Counted from the stretch's first letter, positions 52,199 through 62,088 are shown. The stretch is 64,000 nt of DNA from Sporosarcina gallistercoris (GCF_014836415.1 NZ_JACSQY010000007.1:1-64000); one strand, 5' to 3'. Notes: a model not told the origin generated them from the sequence alone. Translations and numbers: made by a program.

Positions 52199-52233
52199 GG
52201 AAAAGCTGCCCGCTAACGCGGACAGCTTTTTTG
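52199..52233. terminator. Terminator after the AIM24 gene
   Basis: AAAAGCTGCCCGC and GCGGACAGCTTTT arms with a TAAC loop and T run. Confidence 0.93.
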
Positions 52234-52270
52234 TGTAATTGTGATTCAGCATTTCGTGGAGTATAGAGCT

Positions 52271-52450
52271 TATGATCATTTTTTGAGATTTAAGAGCACT
52301 TTTCACGCTTTATGAGCACTTACTTAGGTTTATGATCACTTACTTAGGTTTATGATCACTTTCCTCGGTTTATGAGCAAGTCACCCTATTTATGAGCGTT
52401 TTGAACTCATTATGAGCACATCCCCAGATTTATGATCACTTCCGCGGTTC
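52271..52450 (+). repeat. Array 5: nine decayed 20-nt units with TATGATCAC and TATGAGC words
   Basis: Units begin every 20 bases from 52271 to 52431. The order of words is A, B, B, A, A, B, B, B, A, so the alternation of arrays 1, 3 and 4 is lost and the rest of the units differs widely, yet the phase is exact. The array fills the gap between the convergent AIM24 and SEC-C genes. Confidence 0.93.
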
Positions 52451-52473
52451 ATCCGATTATTCGATCTGATCCA

Positions 52474-54297
52474 TTACCTTTTCACGCCACTCGGTCCGTT
52501 CAGTAGTAACCAAATATATCGAGCTTCCTCTTTACTTCCCGGTTCAAGACGCTCGTGGCGCGGGTATTCAATTGTTTGGGCACGGAAAGCCATCAAGTGC
52601 ATGACGTTGCCGTTTGCAGCAGAGGCTTTCTTCAGCATACCGGTCTCTTCATCCGACGCACCGCCTGTTGCTTCGTTTTCCAATTTCCAATCCAAATATA
52701 AATAAGTGGCATCGTTTTCTGATCCTCGTTCGTAACGGACCAGTAGTTCTCCTGCTTCCTTGTAACGTTTCGCGTGGATCAAAGAAGCAATCGCTTCATA
52801 GCGAGCGCCTTGGTTATCTGTCGTATTCATACGAACGAGGTCCATAAACACATCTGCCGCTTCGCTGAACTCCCCATGCATGAACAAATGAACGCCATAT
52901 GCAAACGCAGCGCGCATGAACGGCCGGTTCGGGATATTCTGCCATGGGTTTTCTCCTGCTTCAAAACGTTTGCTTGCCTCCTGGATTGCCCGTTCATATA
53001 ATCCGCTCGCCTTGCCCACGTCTTCAATCGTTTCCGCTTTCAACAAGAGACCATCCGACAAATCCGGTGCAATGGAATATGCCGTTTCAGCCAATTCCCG
53101 GCGCTTGTCTTCAGTTTCTGCGCGATATGCTTCATATGCAAGACGTTGAGCACGCCCTTCATCTACACCTGGTCGCCGCTCCGGTTCTACTACTCCAGAA
53201 GTCGTCATAGCCGTTTCCCACAACTCCGACTCAGTGGGTCTCGGGTCTGTGCCAATCTCATAGATGGCAGCGGCGGCTGCGTCTCCGTCTTTCATCATCG
53301 CATCGTACAACTCTCTCAGCTCTGTTGAGAAATGCCCAACAGCTGCAACGTCTTCTGCAGTTTCAAGCGCAACCTCTGATTTGACGAGCGATAACGACTG
53401 ACCGATTTGAAGAGTTGCTTGCACAAATGCAGACACGTCCAATTCCTCGTCTTCTTTCACTTCCGTATTCAAAAAGTAGGCAACAGCCAACTTCTGAAGC
53501 ATTTCACGAACATCAGCAGATTCTTCAGCTGTCGCAAGCTGTTCATCAAGTTGTTTCAATGCGGTCAACTGCACAGGGGCAAGCACATCTTCAATCATTT
53601 CGTTCATCGAAGCCATACTTCGTTTTACAAGAAGCTCATAAATTTCAAGTGTATGCTTGCGGATGAACTCTGCAGGCAACTCTTCAGAGGATTTCTCTCG
53701 CAATTCGAGCAGAGATTTCTTCGTCTGTTTACTCCATTTTGCTAAAAACAGCATGGAAGATACGGGTGCTACGGCAGTTTCACCGCGTCGGGCATCCGGC
53801 AGTACGACACCAAACAGCAGCGTGCCTTCATCAGCAGGCATCCCTTCAATACGAACGAGTTCCATGACATCCCCCGTCACAAGTTGCGTGACTTCCAACG
53901 TATTCGGCTTCGCAGCGGTAATTTCACCTAACAGCATGAAAGGCTCTTCCCATTTCATAAGAACCTCCTGTACCGTTCCCCTTGCAGCGGCTGACTGCTG
54001 CTTGCGGATATACTCCCGCCATTGCGAATTGTCCTCTATGAATAAATAAAATTCAGAAGCGGCCTCTTCAATGTGTGCCGGTTCCCAGCTCCCGCGCAGT
54101 TTTTCAGCCCACTGGTGCATAAGGTGCATCATGGACTCCCGGGCAGCGCCAGTTGGATATGTATCAAAAAATTGAATCAGAATACGGTCGAGCTCTTCAT
54201 TGACGACCGCACTTAGTAAATCATCGCCGACTTTCCCACAGCACTTTTTATACTTTTTCCCACTGCCGCATGGGCATGGTTCGTTTCTTCCTGTCAT
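52474..54297 (-). CDS. SEC-C motif protein with long helical region
   Basis: A 607-residue protein. The first 22 residues are a SEC-C zinc motif ([18 protein letters not shown]), as at the end of SecA. The rest is helical, with TPR-like parts in the last 250 residues ([40 protein letters not shown]) and acidic stretches between. Such proteins of Bacillales have no known role; the motif suggests binding to SecB-like partners or ribosomes. The ribosome site GGGGG is part of a hairpin just upstream. Confidence 0.82.
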   Translation of the reverse strand: MTGRNEPCPCGSGKKYKKCCGKVGDDLLSAVVNEELDRILIQFFDTYPTGAARESMMHLMHQWAEKLRGSWEPAHIEEAASEFYLFIEDNSQWREYIRKQQSAAARGTVQEVLMKWEEPFMLLGEITAAKPNTLEVTQLVTGDVMELVRIEGMPADEGTLLFGVVLPDARRGETAVAPVSSMLFLAKWSKQTKKSLLELREKSSEELPAEFIRKHTLEIYELLVKRSMASMNEMIEDVLAPVQLTALKQLDEQLATAEESADVREMLQKLAVAYFLNTEVKEDEELDVSAFVQATLQIGQSLSLVKSEVALETAEDVAAVGHFSTELRELYDAMMKDGDAAAAAIYEIGTDPRPTESELWETAMTTSGVVEPERRPGVDEGRAQRLAYEAYRAETEDKRRELAETAYSIAPDLSDGLLLKAETIEDVGKASGLYERAIQEASKRFEAGENPWQNIPNRPFMRAAFAYGVHLFMHGEFSEAADVFMDLVRMNTTDNQGARYEAIASLIHAKRYKEAGELLVRYERGSENDATYLYLDWKLENEATGGASDEETGMLKKASAANGNVMHLMAFRAQTIEYPRHERLEPGSKEEARYIWLLLNGPSGVKR

Positions 54298-54306
54298 GTT
54301 GTGAAT

Positions 54307-54325
54307 CCCCCTGACTATTCAGGGG
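54307..54325 (-). promoter_or_regulatory. Hairpin that covers the SEC-C gene ribosome site
   Basis: CCCCTGA, loop ATAG, TCAGGGG on the minus strand; the 3' arm carries the GGGGG ribosome site 8-10 nt before the ATG at 54297. No T run follows. It may lower translation of the SEC-C gene or mark the end of the moaA transcript. Confidence 0.4.
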
Positions 54326-54334
54326 AGCTGTTGG

Positions 54335-55354
54335 TCAGCCCCCGATATAACTCATATTGATCTTTTTATTTTTGCGATTTTTCACAGTCTGTTCCGTGCG
54401 TTCATCCGAATAACGATCTGCACGGTTTTCCCATACACCTGTAATCGCCATCGCGAGTTCTTCATCAGTTGCTCCGTCTCGAATGAGTGCCCGGACGTCG
54501 AATCCTTCTGATGCAAACAAACACGTAAACAACTTCCCTTCTGAAGAAAGGCGAGCGCGTGTGCAGGTGGAACAGAAAGACTCGGAAACCGATGTTATGA
54601 AACCGACCTCTGCCTCATTATCCTCATAACGCCAGCGTTTCGCGACTTCTCCGTAGTATTCTTCCTCCACAGGTACAAGCATGTGCACAGCTTGCAGACG
54701 TTCCAATATTTCTTTCTTCGTCACGACCTTGTCGAAACTCCAGCCGTTATCATTGCCCACGTCCATGAATTCAATGAAACGCAACGTGATGCCGCGCTCT
54801 TTGAAGTGCTGAGCCATAGGCAAAATTTCTTGCTCATTGGTCCCTTTTTTCACAACCATATTCATTTTTATTGTAAATCCTAAAGCGTGCGCCTTATCGA
54901 TATTTTTAAGGACGACTTCAGGCTTCACTCCCCGACCGTTCATCTCCCCGAATAGTTCAGGATCGAGTGCATCCAGACTTATATTCAATCGACGTAATCC
55001 CGCTGCGTATAAGGGTTCTGCGTACTGACCGAGCAAAACGGCGTTTGTTGTAAGTCCGATATCTTTAATGCCTTCGATTTTCATGAGTTTTCCCACAAGC
55101 TCCGGGAGTCCGCGCCTCATCAAAGGTTCGCCTCCTGTTAACCGTAACTTCTTCACACCGAGCTTCGCAAAGAGCTGCGCGAGTCGTTCAATTTCTTCGA
55201 AAGACAATAACTCATCTTTCGGGAGGAAAACGTAATTATCTCCGAAAATCTCTTTAGGCATGCAATAGGAGCATCTGAAATTGCATCGGTCTGTCACGGA
55301 TATGCGTAAATCGCGAATGGGACGGCCAAACTTATCTGTTATCGGCTCCATTAT
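54335..55354 (-). CDS. moaA: GTP 3',8-cyclase MoaA
   Basis: A 339-residue radical SAM enzyme, first step of molybdopterin synthesis. The SAM cluster motif is [12 protein letters not shown] (three Cys), the second cluster is at [18 protein letters not shown], and the chain ends in GG, which is needed for activity. The start at 55354 has GAAGGGAG upstream. It lies 1 nt after the mobA stop and is the last gene of the moeA-mobB-moaE-moaD-mobA-moaA operon. Confidence 0.96.
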   Translation of the reverse strand: MMEPITDKFGRPIRDLRISVTDRCNFRCSYCMPKEIFGDNYVFLPKDELLSFEEIERLAQLFAKLGVKKLRLTGGEPLMRRGLPELVGKLMKIEGIKDIGLTTNAVLLGQYAEPLYAAGLRRLNISLDALDPELFGEMNGRGVKPEVVLKNIDKAHALGFTIKMNMVVKKGTNEQEILPMAQHFKERGITLRFIEFMDVGNDNGWSFDKVVTKKEILERLQAVHMLVPVEEEYYGEVAKRWRYEDNEAEVGFITSVSESFCSTCTRARLSSEGKLFTCLFASEGFDVRALIRDGATDEELAMAITGVWENRADRYSDERTEQTVKNRKNKKINMSYIGG

Positions 55355-55355
55355 T

Positions 55356-55910
55356 TCATCTCCCTTCAATCTGTCCGGGGCTGTTCACATTGTCAAAAAT
55401 GGATGGTTTCTCATCCAATAACGCCTGTCCATCCACCCAGTTATCGATCAAAGGACGAACGCTTCGATTCTCCGTCTCGAGCGAAGCACGGATCATCGGT
55501 TCCGTCCCCTCGTTCCAGATGGAGAGCAGAGGATGTGGCTTGCCATCCACTTCAATCGCGACGGACATATGACCCGTTCTATAGTTCTGCAGCTCGCGGA
55601 TGATCGAGTCATCCGCGAAGGGGACATCACATGGAAGCACCGCATACCAGTCGCTTTGGATGGTATGCATGCCTGTTAAAATCCCTGCGAGCGGTCCTTT
55701 TTCGGCATACTCCTGCAAATCTGTGACGACATGCAGTCCACTAGGAAACCGGTCAATGTCTTGCGGTCGGGCAACAATGACAATCTCCGTACAATGAGGG
55801 GTTAATGCAGCAATCGCGTATTCATAGAAACACTTTCCTCTATACTGTGCAAATGCTTTAGGTGAACCGTACCTTCTCGATTGCCCTCCTGCTAATACGA
55901 TGCCAATCAC
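55356..55910 (-). CDS. mobA: Molybdenum cofactor guanylyltransferase MobA
   Basis: A 184-residue nucleotidyltransferase that adds GMP to the molybdenum cofactor. The [15 protein letters not shown] loop (residues 4-18), the [11 protein letters not shown] segment and [14 protein letters not shown] (Asp for Mg2+) are present. The start is GTG at 55910 with GGGGGGTGA upstream; the longer frame to 55994 runs into moaD. Its presence implies an MGD-cofactor enzyme such as nitrate reductase or formate dehydrogenase in the genome. Confidence 0.92.
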   Translation of the reverse strand: MIGIVLAGGQSRRYGSPKAFAQYRGKCFYEYAIAALTPHCTEIVIVARPQDIDRFPSGLHVVTDLQEYAEKGPLAGILTGMHTIQSDWYAVLPCDVPFADDSIIRELQNYRTGHMSVAIEVDGKPHPLLSIWNEGTEPMIRASLETENRSVRPLIDNWVDGQALLDEKPSIFDNVNSPGQIEGR

Positions 55911-55914
55911 GGCT

Positions 55915-56148
55915 TCACCCCCCGCTGACTGGCGGGATGAACGCGCACTCATCTCCAGAACGAATGATATCTTCCGGAAGCGCATATTCTTCATTCACCG
56001 CCACTTGAATATCGTCTTTTCCAAATCCAGGATACGTCTCTTCCGCCCAATCCAATAGCTGTTGCACTGTCAGCTGATCCCGATCCAACGTTTCTTGGCC
56101 CTTACCCGTAAGCTCTCGTAGCCTTGCAAAATACTGTACACGAATCAT
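55915..56148 (-). CDS. moaD: Molybdopterin synthase small subunit MoaD
   Basis: A 77-residue ubiquitin-fold sulfur carrier. It starts IRVQYFARLRELTGKGQE and ends PPVSGG; the terminal Gly-Gly is the site of thiocarboxylation by MoeB. It pairs with MoaE to put two sulfurs on precursor Z. Its ATG overlaps the moaE stop by 4 nt. Confidence 0.95.
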   Translation of the reverse strand: MIRVQYFARLRELTGKGQETLDRDQLTVQQLLDWAEETYPGFGKDDIQVAVNEEYALPEDIIRSGDECAFIPPVSGG

Positions 56149-56591
56149 ACCGAACCGACTCCTTTGTCAGGATATTTCTTTTGGGCGCCTAACCATTCTT
56201 CACCATCTTCCCAAATCTCTTTTTTCCAGATCGGGACGACTTCTTTTATGCGTTCGATTGCGTATTCATTCGCTTCGTAGGCGGCTTTTCGATGCGGGGA
56301 AGAAACAGCGATAACAACAGCAATGTCCGATATGTGCAACTCCCCGATGCGATGCGCAATCGCGACTTTGACCCCTGGCCATTTCGTTTCCATTTCCATA
56401 CCGATTTCAGCAAGCTTTTTTTCCGCCATCGGGACGTACGCTTCGTATGCCAAGTATACAGTCCGTACGCCGTGTGTCCATTCCCGAACGTGTCCTGTAA
56501 ACAACGTGACTGCACCGGCGCCGGCATGAAGCACGTAATCCGAATATACTTGGGGGTCAATCGGCGTTTCCACGACTTCAAATGGTTTCAT
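56145..56591 (-). CDS. moaE: Molybdopterin synthase large subunit MoaE
   Basis: A 148-residue subunit. The GAVTLFTGHVREWTHG motif, the YLAYEAYVPMAEK strand, AIAHRIGELHISD and VSSPHRKAAYEANEYAIERIKEVVPIWKKE, with the catalytic Lys pair, are as in the family. AAGGAGG precedes the ATG, within the end of mobB. Confidence 0.96.
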   Translation of the reverse strand: MKPFEVVETPIDPQVYSDYVLHAGAGAVTLFTGHVREWTHGVRTVYLAYEAYVPMAEKKLAEIGMEMETKWPGVKVAIAHRIGELHISDIAVVIAVSSPHRKAAYEANEYAIERIKEVVPIWKKEIWEDGEEWLGAQKKYPDKGVGSV

Positions 56592-57087
56592 GTCCTACCT
56601 CCTTGTTCAGCCAATCTATGAACCAACTATCGAGTTGCGCCCCTTCACTTCTATCTTTGATAACTGGATATTCGCCAGAGTCGATTTCCCCAATAACTAG
56701 CTGAATTCCTTCGAGTTCTTGCAATGTATCCCAGTCTTCACCACTCCGAATGAGAACAACCTTCTCGCCACGCTCATCCTTATAACCTTCAATCAGCAAT
56801 ACGTCTGGTGAATCGTATGTAACTAGCGCTTTTAATGCACCAAAAGAGGGCTCATTGTTCAATAAAAGCTGAGCATTCCCTCCGCCTGCCACTAATGTCA
56901 CATCTGCGCCTTTCTCAAAAAAGCGACCCGAATCGGTTTCTACAGAAGGCAACTCAATCCGTCCACGGTGGCCATGATGCTTCAAAACAGCGACCGCAAG
57001 CCCTCTCGCATTCAAAACACCAATCCAACGTTCCAGCAGCGTCGTCTTTCCACTGTTTTTATACCCAACAATATGGAGCGTCTTCAA
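56578..57087 (-). CDS. mobB: Molybdopterin-guanine dinucleotide biosynthesis adapter MobB
   Basis: A 169-residue GTP-binding protein that supports MobA. The P-loop is VGYKNSGKTTLLERW, followed by KHHGHRG and DVLLIEGYKDE. The start is set to TTG at 57087, about 9 nt after GGAGGA, giving [16 protein letters not shown]; the frame begins with GTG at 57096. It overlaps moeA by 4 nt and moaE by 14 nt. Confidence 0.92.
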   Translation of the reverse strand: MKTLHIVGYKNSGKTTLLERWIGVLNARGLAVAVLKHHGHRGRIELPSVETDSGRFFEKGADVTLVAGGGNAQLLLNNEPSFGALKALVTYDSPDVLLIEGYKDERGEKVVLIRSGEDWDTLQELEGIQLVIGEIDSGEYPVIKDRSEGAQLDSWFIDWLNKEVGHETI

Positions 57088-58337
57088 AGCACCCACTCCT
57101 CCACACCTTGTTCGGCTCCGATCAGCAACAAGTCCACCTCATCCCCTTTGGAATAGCCCCTTGTACCGCTTGGCAGGACAATCAGACAGTTTCCTCTTGC
57201 AATCGATGACACTGCATTGGATTTGTTGAATCCTGCTGGAGCTGCCGTCACACCAATCTCCGTCATTTGCCAAACGGCACGTACGAAACGTGTGAACGGA
57301 TTCGGTTTCGTGAAATCTTCCGCTAAACGGGCTTTTAAATGCGGCAGATAAGGGGATGTGCTTCCCATCATCGAGAGCAAAGCTGGCCGTGCAAACAACT
57401 CAAATCCTGTAAAACAGGCAGAGGGGTTCCCGGAAAGTCCAAACAGGAACTTGTCCCGAAGAACTGCAACTGTTGTCACACTCCCTGGCCGCATGGCAAC
57501 TTTGTTGAATAACACTTTAGCGCCTAAACGTTCGTATATTGCAGGAAGGTGATCGTAATCTCCTACAGAAACGCCGCCTGTTGTAATGAGTGCATCCGTT
57601 TCTTCCAGAGCACGCTTGATCACTTCCGTACATGCGTCCAAGTCGTCCGAAGTGGTTCCGTATGATTGAAACGGGACGCCTAGACGCGCAAGTTGGGCTT
57701 TCACCATCGGACCGTTTGAATTGCGGATTTTCCCGGGTATGAGTGCATCCGATACATCCAGCAATTCCGTCCCTGTAGATAAAACCCCGACGACGGGTTG
57801 CCGATACACCTTCACTTCTGCATAACCGAATGTCGCTAGTAACGCAATCGTTCCAGCATGTATGAGAGTTCCTGATTCAATAAGTGTTTCCCCTTCGGCA
57901 GCATCTTCTCCTTTATAGGAAATGTTTTCTCCAGTTTTAAAAGGTTTTCGGATAGTAAAGCCTTCAGATGTTTCAACAGTTTGCTCAAACATCACGACAG
58001 CATCTGCGCCTTCAGGTATTGAAGCCCCTGTCATAATTCTATAGGCCTCATATGGGCCCACCGGTTGTTCGCCTACGTAGCCCGCCCCGATTTCACCAAT
58101 GACCGTGAACGGCACGCGATTGTCACCTGATGCCCCCTCACTGTCTTCGGCTCGGAATGCAAACCCGTCATAAGGCGACCGATCAAAAGGCGGGACGCTA
58201 TGACGCGCAACAATCGGTTCAGCTAAAATTCTTCCCATCGATCGTTCCAACGAAATCGATTCTGCACGCAGCGGTTGGACGTGCTCCATTACCCGGGATA
58301 TTGCTTCGGCTACCGGTATCGGTTTTCTCATCTCCAT
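57084..58337 (-). CDS. moeA: Molybdopterin molybdotransferase MoeA
   Basis: A 417-residue protein that inserts molybdate into adenylyl-molybdopterin. Seen are the [17 protein letters not shown] stretch, the [17 protein letters not shown] segment, TGTELLD, the [12 protein letters not shown] motif and [23 protein letters not shown] stands before the ATG at 58337; an ATG two codons further may also serve. It heads the six-gene minus-strand operon, divergent from moaC. Confidence 0.95.
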   Translation of the reverse strand: MEMRKPIPVAEAISRVMEHVQPLRAESISLERSMGRILAEPIVARHSVPPFDRSPYDGFAFRAEDSEGASGDNRVPFTVIGEIGAGYVGEQPVGPYEAYRIMTGASIPEGADAVVMFEQTVETSEGFTIRKPFKTGENISYKGEDAAEGETLIESGTLIHAGTIALLATFGYAEVKVYRQPVVGVLSTGTELLDVSDALIPGKIRNSNGPMVKAQLARLGVPFQSYGTTSDDLDACTEVIKRALEETDALITTGGVSVGDYDHLPAIYERLGAKVLFNKVAMRPGSVTTVAVLRDKFLFGLSGNPSACFTGFELFARPALLSMMGSTSPYLPHLKARLAEDFTKPNPFTRFVRAVWQMTEIGVTAAPAGFNKSNAVSSIARGNCLIVLPSGTRGYSKGDEVDLLLIGAEQGVEEWVL

Positions 58338-58397
58338 CAAAAGCACCTGCTTTCTTCTGTTATACTGAATCTATCAGAGCTGAAAGGAATGATTCGA

Positions 58398-58892
58398 ATG
58401 GCAGAACTCACTCATTTCAATGAGCAAGGACGCGCACGGATGGTGGATGTATCCGACAAACCAATAACATCCCGAACTGCTGTTGCCAGTTCATCGATCC
58501 TTGTCAATGAAGCGATTTACAATCAGATCAAAGAAGGAACAAACAAAAAAGGCGATGTGTTCGCAGTCGCACAAGTCGCCGGGATTATGGCAGCTAAAAA
58601 TACTGCAACCATCATTCCGATGTGTCATCCTCTTCCACTGACGGGCGTCGACATCCGATTCGACTGGGATGTTGATGAATCAGTGGGCCACTATGAAGTG
58701 CTCATTCGCGCAGAAGTGAAAACGACAGGCCTCACTGGTGTTGAAATGGAAGCACTCACAGCCGCTTCAGCGACGGCCTTAACGGTATATGACATGTGTA
58801 AAGCAGCTGGTAAAGAAATGATCATCGGCCCCACGATGCTCCAGTCCAAAACAGGCGGGAAAAACGGAGATTACTCAAGGACGGACGCATAA
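58398..58892 (+). CDS. moaC: Cyclic pyranopterin monophosphate synthase MoaC
   Basis: A 164-residue enzyme that acts with Moa[19 protein letters not shown], the [21 protein letters not shown] stretch with conserved His, [17 protein letters not shown] and the catalytic [10 protein letters not shown] are complete. The ATG at 58398 has GAAAGG 10 nt upstream. It is divergent from moeA and ends inside its own terminator. Confidence 0.95.
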   Translation: MAELTHFNEQGRARMVDVSDKPITSRTAVASSSILVNEAIYNQIKEGTNKKGDVFAVAQVAGIMAAKNTATIIPMCHPLPLTGVDIRFDWDVDESVGHYEVLIRAEVKTTGLTGVEMEALTAASATALTVYDMCKAAGKEMIIGPTMLQSKTGGKNGDYSRTDA

Positions 58893-58910
58893 TGCGCATC
58901 CGTCTTTTTT
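58880..58910. terminator. Terminator after moaC
   Basis: ACGGACGCA and TGCG(CA)TCCGT arms, including the stop codon, then TTTTTT. Confidence 0.85.
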
Positions 58911-58916
58911 CATCCC

Positions 58917-59423
58917 TTACAAGTGCTTCGTCAATTCATAGTGAATGTGCAATAACTCCGGCATGACGAGACGGTCCATTGCAAGCGCAACCGCTTTTAC
59001 GGATCCCGGTAAGGCGAACAGAACTTTCTCTCCTACTGCACCAGCAGCTGCACGGCTTAGCAACGCTTTCGAGCCAACATCTTCCGCATAACTGATGTAG
59101 CGGAACAACTCACCGAATCCCGTCAGTTCCTTTGTAAAAAACGGACGGATCGTTTCAATTGTCACGTCCCGATAGCTGATGCCGGTTCCGCCAGTTATAA
59201 TAATGGCATTCGCGTCCTTCTTGCCGATCCATGATTCCACTGCTTTCAAAATCGCATTCTTATCATCAGGACAAATGATCCGGGCGATGACTTCGTGTCC
59301 TGCTTCCTCCACCCTTTCACAAATCAGTCGTCCGCTATTATCATTTTCTTCCGTACGTGTATCGCTCACTGTCAACACACATACATTCAATTTCCTCTTC
59401 ATGTCCGTATTCCCTTTTTGCAT
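58917..59423 (-). CDS. moaB: Molybdopterin adenylyltransferase MoaB/MogA
   Basis: A 168-residue protein of the MoaB/MogA type, which adenylates molybdopterin. The VCVLTVSDTRTEENDNSGRL start, AIIITGGTGISYRDVTIETI (substrate site) and FGELFRYISYAEDVGSKALLSRAAAG are intact. GGAGG lies upstream of several in-frame ATGs (59429, 59423, 59402); 59423 has the best spacing. It follows moeB by 14 nt. Confidence 0.93.
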   Translation of the reverse strand: MQKGNTDMKRKLNVCVLTVSDTRTEENDNSGRLICERVEEAGHEVIARIICPDDKNAILKAVESWIGKKDANAIIITGGTGISYRDVTIETIRPFFTKELTGFGELFRYISYAEDVGSKALLSRAAAGAVGEKVLFALPGSVKAVALAMDRLVMPELLHIHYELTKHL

Positions 59424-59437
59424 GTCCATTCTCCTCC

Positions 59438-60457
59438 TTATCCAAACAGCTGGTGATAGATTTTGCGCCCTTTTTGAATATCTTTCAACCCGTGGACGAG
59501 AAGTCTACCATTTGAGAACCCTACACACCGAAAGCCTTCTGCGTAAAATTCAACAAAATAGGGAGTACGCTTTTCCACTGTCCCGAGACGTTCCGCAACG
59601 CGATAGACATCATCATCCGTTAACTTACGCTCAGCTGCGGGTATGATTTGAACCGTTTCCCTTCCACACAATACCGCATATTGAGTACCTGACTCGGAAT
59701 GCAGTGACGGATATGAAGGAGCACTTCCACACGTTTCACACGTCACCTTTTTCAACCGGGTGATGCCCGCTTCCACTTGCGTATTATGCCAAATATCCGT
59801 GTGCAGCAATTTCGTCCGCATCGATTTTCGGTTGCCGGTTAACCATTTTAGCGCTTCCGTACTTTGGTGTGCGGCTGTAAGTTGAACGGCAGGGGCAATG
59901 ATGCCCGCAGTATCGCAGGTTTCATTGACCGAAGGGAGTACTGGCAACAAGCATCTGAAGCAAGGCGTCTTTCCTGGGATGAATGGAAATATGCTGCTGG
60001 AACTTCCGACACAAGCCCCATACACCCATGGAATGCCGTATTTCCAGGCGAAGTCATTCAGTAATAATCTTGCTTCAAAGTTATCTGTCGCATCGAGTAA
60101 AATATCCACATCTTGCGCATAGTGTTCGAGAAGCGGTCCATCGACATGCTCAAGCAGCGGAACAAGTGTCACATCATTGCGGATTGCACGTAATCTGGCA
60201 ACCGCAGCAACCACTTTCGGCACCCCATGGACGGCATCCTGTTCTGTGAATAGCTGCTGCCTTTGTAGATTGGAAGGTTCCACATAGTCTCGATCTGCTA
60301 TCGTCAATTTCCGAATTCCTGCACGCACAAGCGTCTCTGCAATCGCAGAACCAAGTGCGCCACAACCGAGCACAAACGCATGTGAATTTTCTAATTTTTG
60401 TTGTCCTGTGTCTCCTATCGAGTTGAACAAAACTTGTCTTGCGTAACGGTGTTCCAA
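59438..60457 (-). CDS. moeB: MoeB/ThiF-type adenylyltransferase
   Basis: A 339-residue E1-like enzyme that adenylates the MoaD C-terminus. The RYARQVLFNSIGDTGQQKL start, VLGCGALGSAIAE loop, DRDYVEPSNLQRQQLF, the Asp of LLDATDNFEARLLLND and two CxxC-type pairs (CFRC, CETC) for zinc are present. After the zinc site there is an extra ~80-residue C-terminal part instead of a rhodanese domain. The TTG at 60457 follows AAGAAGG by 9 nt; GTG at 60466 is the alternative. Confidence 0.9.
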   Translation of the reverse strand: MEHRYARQVLFNSIGDTGQQKLENSHAFVLGCGALGSAIAETLVRAGIRKLTIADRDYVEPSNLQRQQLFTEQDAVHGVPKVVAAVARLRAIRNDVTLVPLLEHVDGPLLEHYAQDVDILLDATDNFEARLLLNDFAWKYGIPWVYGACVGSSSSIFPFIPGKTPCFRCLLPVLPSVNETCDTAGIIAPAVQLTAAHQSTEALKWLTGNRKSMRTKLLHTDIWHNTQVEAGITRLKKVTCETCGSAPSYPSLHSESGTQYAVLCGRETVQIIPAAERKLTDDDVYRVAERLGTVEKRTPYFVEFYAEGFRCVGFSNGRLLVHGLKDIQKGRKIYHQLFG

Positions 60458-60469
60458 TATACGCACCTT

Positions 60470-60483
60470 CTTTTCGCGAAAAG
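60470..60483. promoter_or_regulatory. 14-bp perfect palindrome before moeB
   Basis: CTTTTCGCGAAAAG lies between the NarK-PAS gene and moeB and includes part of the moeB ribosome site. It may be an operator or simply a short hairpin that hides the ribosome site. Confidence 0.35.
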
Positions 60484-60525
60484 TAAGCAGAGGACCGCCA
60501 GTCGATTCGACCAGCCGTCCCCGTT

Positions 60526-62016
60526 TTAAGCTTTGGTAATATCGCTGAACGTTCCAACGTAACGGGTTACATCCCCATCATTATTTTTAATGGCGTTGAT
60601 GGTCAATAACTCCAAGTATTCAGAGTCATCTTTCCGTTTGTTCCATATTTCTCCTTGCCACGATCCTTCGCTACCAATGACACTCCACATAGTGGTGTAG
60701 AATTCCTTGGATTGTTTGCCTGAACTGAGGACATTCGGATTTTTCCCAATCACTTCATCGGCAGAATATCCTGTCAATCGAGTAAAAGCAGGATTGACCG
60801 ATAGGATTTTCCCGGATGCATCTGTGACAAGAATCCCTGAACCCGTCGAGTCAAACACTTCTTTTGCAGTGGACAGACGATCCATGTAATAGAGCCAGAT
60901 GACGAGGACGAGGCTGACGAGTGCAAATTGGGCAAACGCCATGAAGCCAATCGAATACGAGCCAGTCATGGAATGTACTGCGGATAATAGCAACGGCGGG
61001 AAGAATCCACCAAGGCCACCCATCATGGACACAATTCCGTTTGCTGTACCTGCTTGTTTACTGAAGTAAAACGGAACGAGTTTAAAAATAACTCCATTTC
61101 CAATTCCAGCTGTGAGTGCAATGAGCATGATACCGATCGTATAGAGCAGGATCGACGGAGAGAATGCGAGCAAAACCGCAGCAAATGTCAGTCCTGCAAA
61201 AACTCCCATGAGTAGAAATAATGGTTGGAAGCGATCTGCAAGCCATCCGCCTACCGGACGGAACAGCGTCGCGACAATGATGAAGCCAGCTGTCCTCATC
61301 CCTGCATCGACTTTTTCCAACTCGAAGTAGTCAACCAGAAAGTTCGGTAAAAAGATTGTAAACGCCACAAACGAACCGAATGTTATGAAGTAGAATAGTG
61401 AAAAGAACCATAATTTTTCATTTTTATAAACGCCTTTGATTTGCCCGATCATGGAGGTTTTCACTTTCGGTTCCTTGCGATCACCGAGCACGAAGTTCAA
61501 TGCCGCGAACGCAAGCAAGAGAATCAGATAGAATTTAACAGTGGCACTCCATCCGAACTGAACCGCCAGGACAGGCGCCGCGAATGTCGTAACAGCCGTC
61601 CCCACATTCCCCATTCCATAGATTCCGTTGACGAGACCATGCTTTTCTTTCGGATAATATTTAGGAAGCGAAGTGACCCCGACAGAGAACACAGCTCCCC
61701 CGATTCCTAAGAATGTCCCGCCAATGATCAAGTCCGTAAATGAGGATGCTGCACTTATGTAAAACACCGGAAATAACAACAAGATGAAACTTACTGCAAA
61801 GATGATTCTCGCACCGAAAACGTTCGCATAATAACCGAGCGGAATACGCAAAATCGAGCCGAGAACGACCGGAACTGCAGTGACAATTGCAACTCGGGAT
61901 GCGGGAATCGCAACATCTTCACGAATGAATGGAAGCAACGATGAAATGAGTACCCATACCATGAAACCTACGACTAAGTTTGCCGTTTGCAACGGCAATT
62001 GCACTTTTTTAATCAT
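60526..62016 (-). CDS. NarK-type nitrate/nitrite transporter fused to a C-terminal PAS domain
   Basis: A 496-residue protein. Residues 1-375 form a 12-segment MFS transporter with NarK marks: Arg in SILRIPLGYYA (segment 2), the NGIYGMGNVGTAVTTF motif (segment 5), Arg in FRPVGGWLADR (segment 8) and GIGNGVIFKLVPFYF (segment 10). Residues ~378-496 are a PAS/PAC domain (ILVTDASGKILSVNPAFTRL, TGYSADEVIGKNPNVLSSGK, YVGTFSDIT). It should carry nitrate in or nitrite out and may sense a signal. The start at 62016 has only a weak ribosome site; the frame extends to 62079. Confidence 0.88.
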   Translation of the reverse strand: MIKKVQLPLQTANLVVGFMVWVLISSLLPFIREDVAIPASRVAIVTAVPVVLGSILRIPLGYYANVFGARIIFAVSFILLLFPVFYISAASSFTDLIIGGTFLGIGGAVFSVGVTSLPKYYPKEKHGLVNGIYGMGNVGTAVTTFAAPVLAVQFGWSATVKFYLILLLAFAALNFVLGDRKEPKVKTSMIGQIKGVYKNEKLWFFSLFYFITFGSFVAFTIFLPNFLVDYFELEKVDAGMRTAGFIIVATLFRPVGGWLADRFQPLFLLMGVFAGLTFAAVLLAFSPSILLYTIGIMLIALTAGIGNGVIFKLVPFYFSKQAGTANGIVSMMGGLGGFFPPLLLSAVHSMTGSYSIGFMAFAQFALVSLVLVIWLYYMDRLSTAKEVFDSTGSGILVTDASGKILSVNPAFTRLTGYSADEVIGKNPNVLSSGKQSKEFYTTMWSVIGSEGSWQGEIWNKRKDDSEYLELLTINAIKNNDGDVTRYVGTFSDITKA

Positions 62017-62088
62017 CCATATCAGTCCATTTCTATAGGGGATGAAAGGCTTTTCGCTACCATGTCTTTGTCCATACAATCTAATTGG

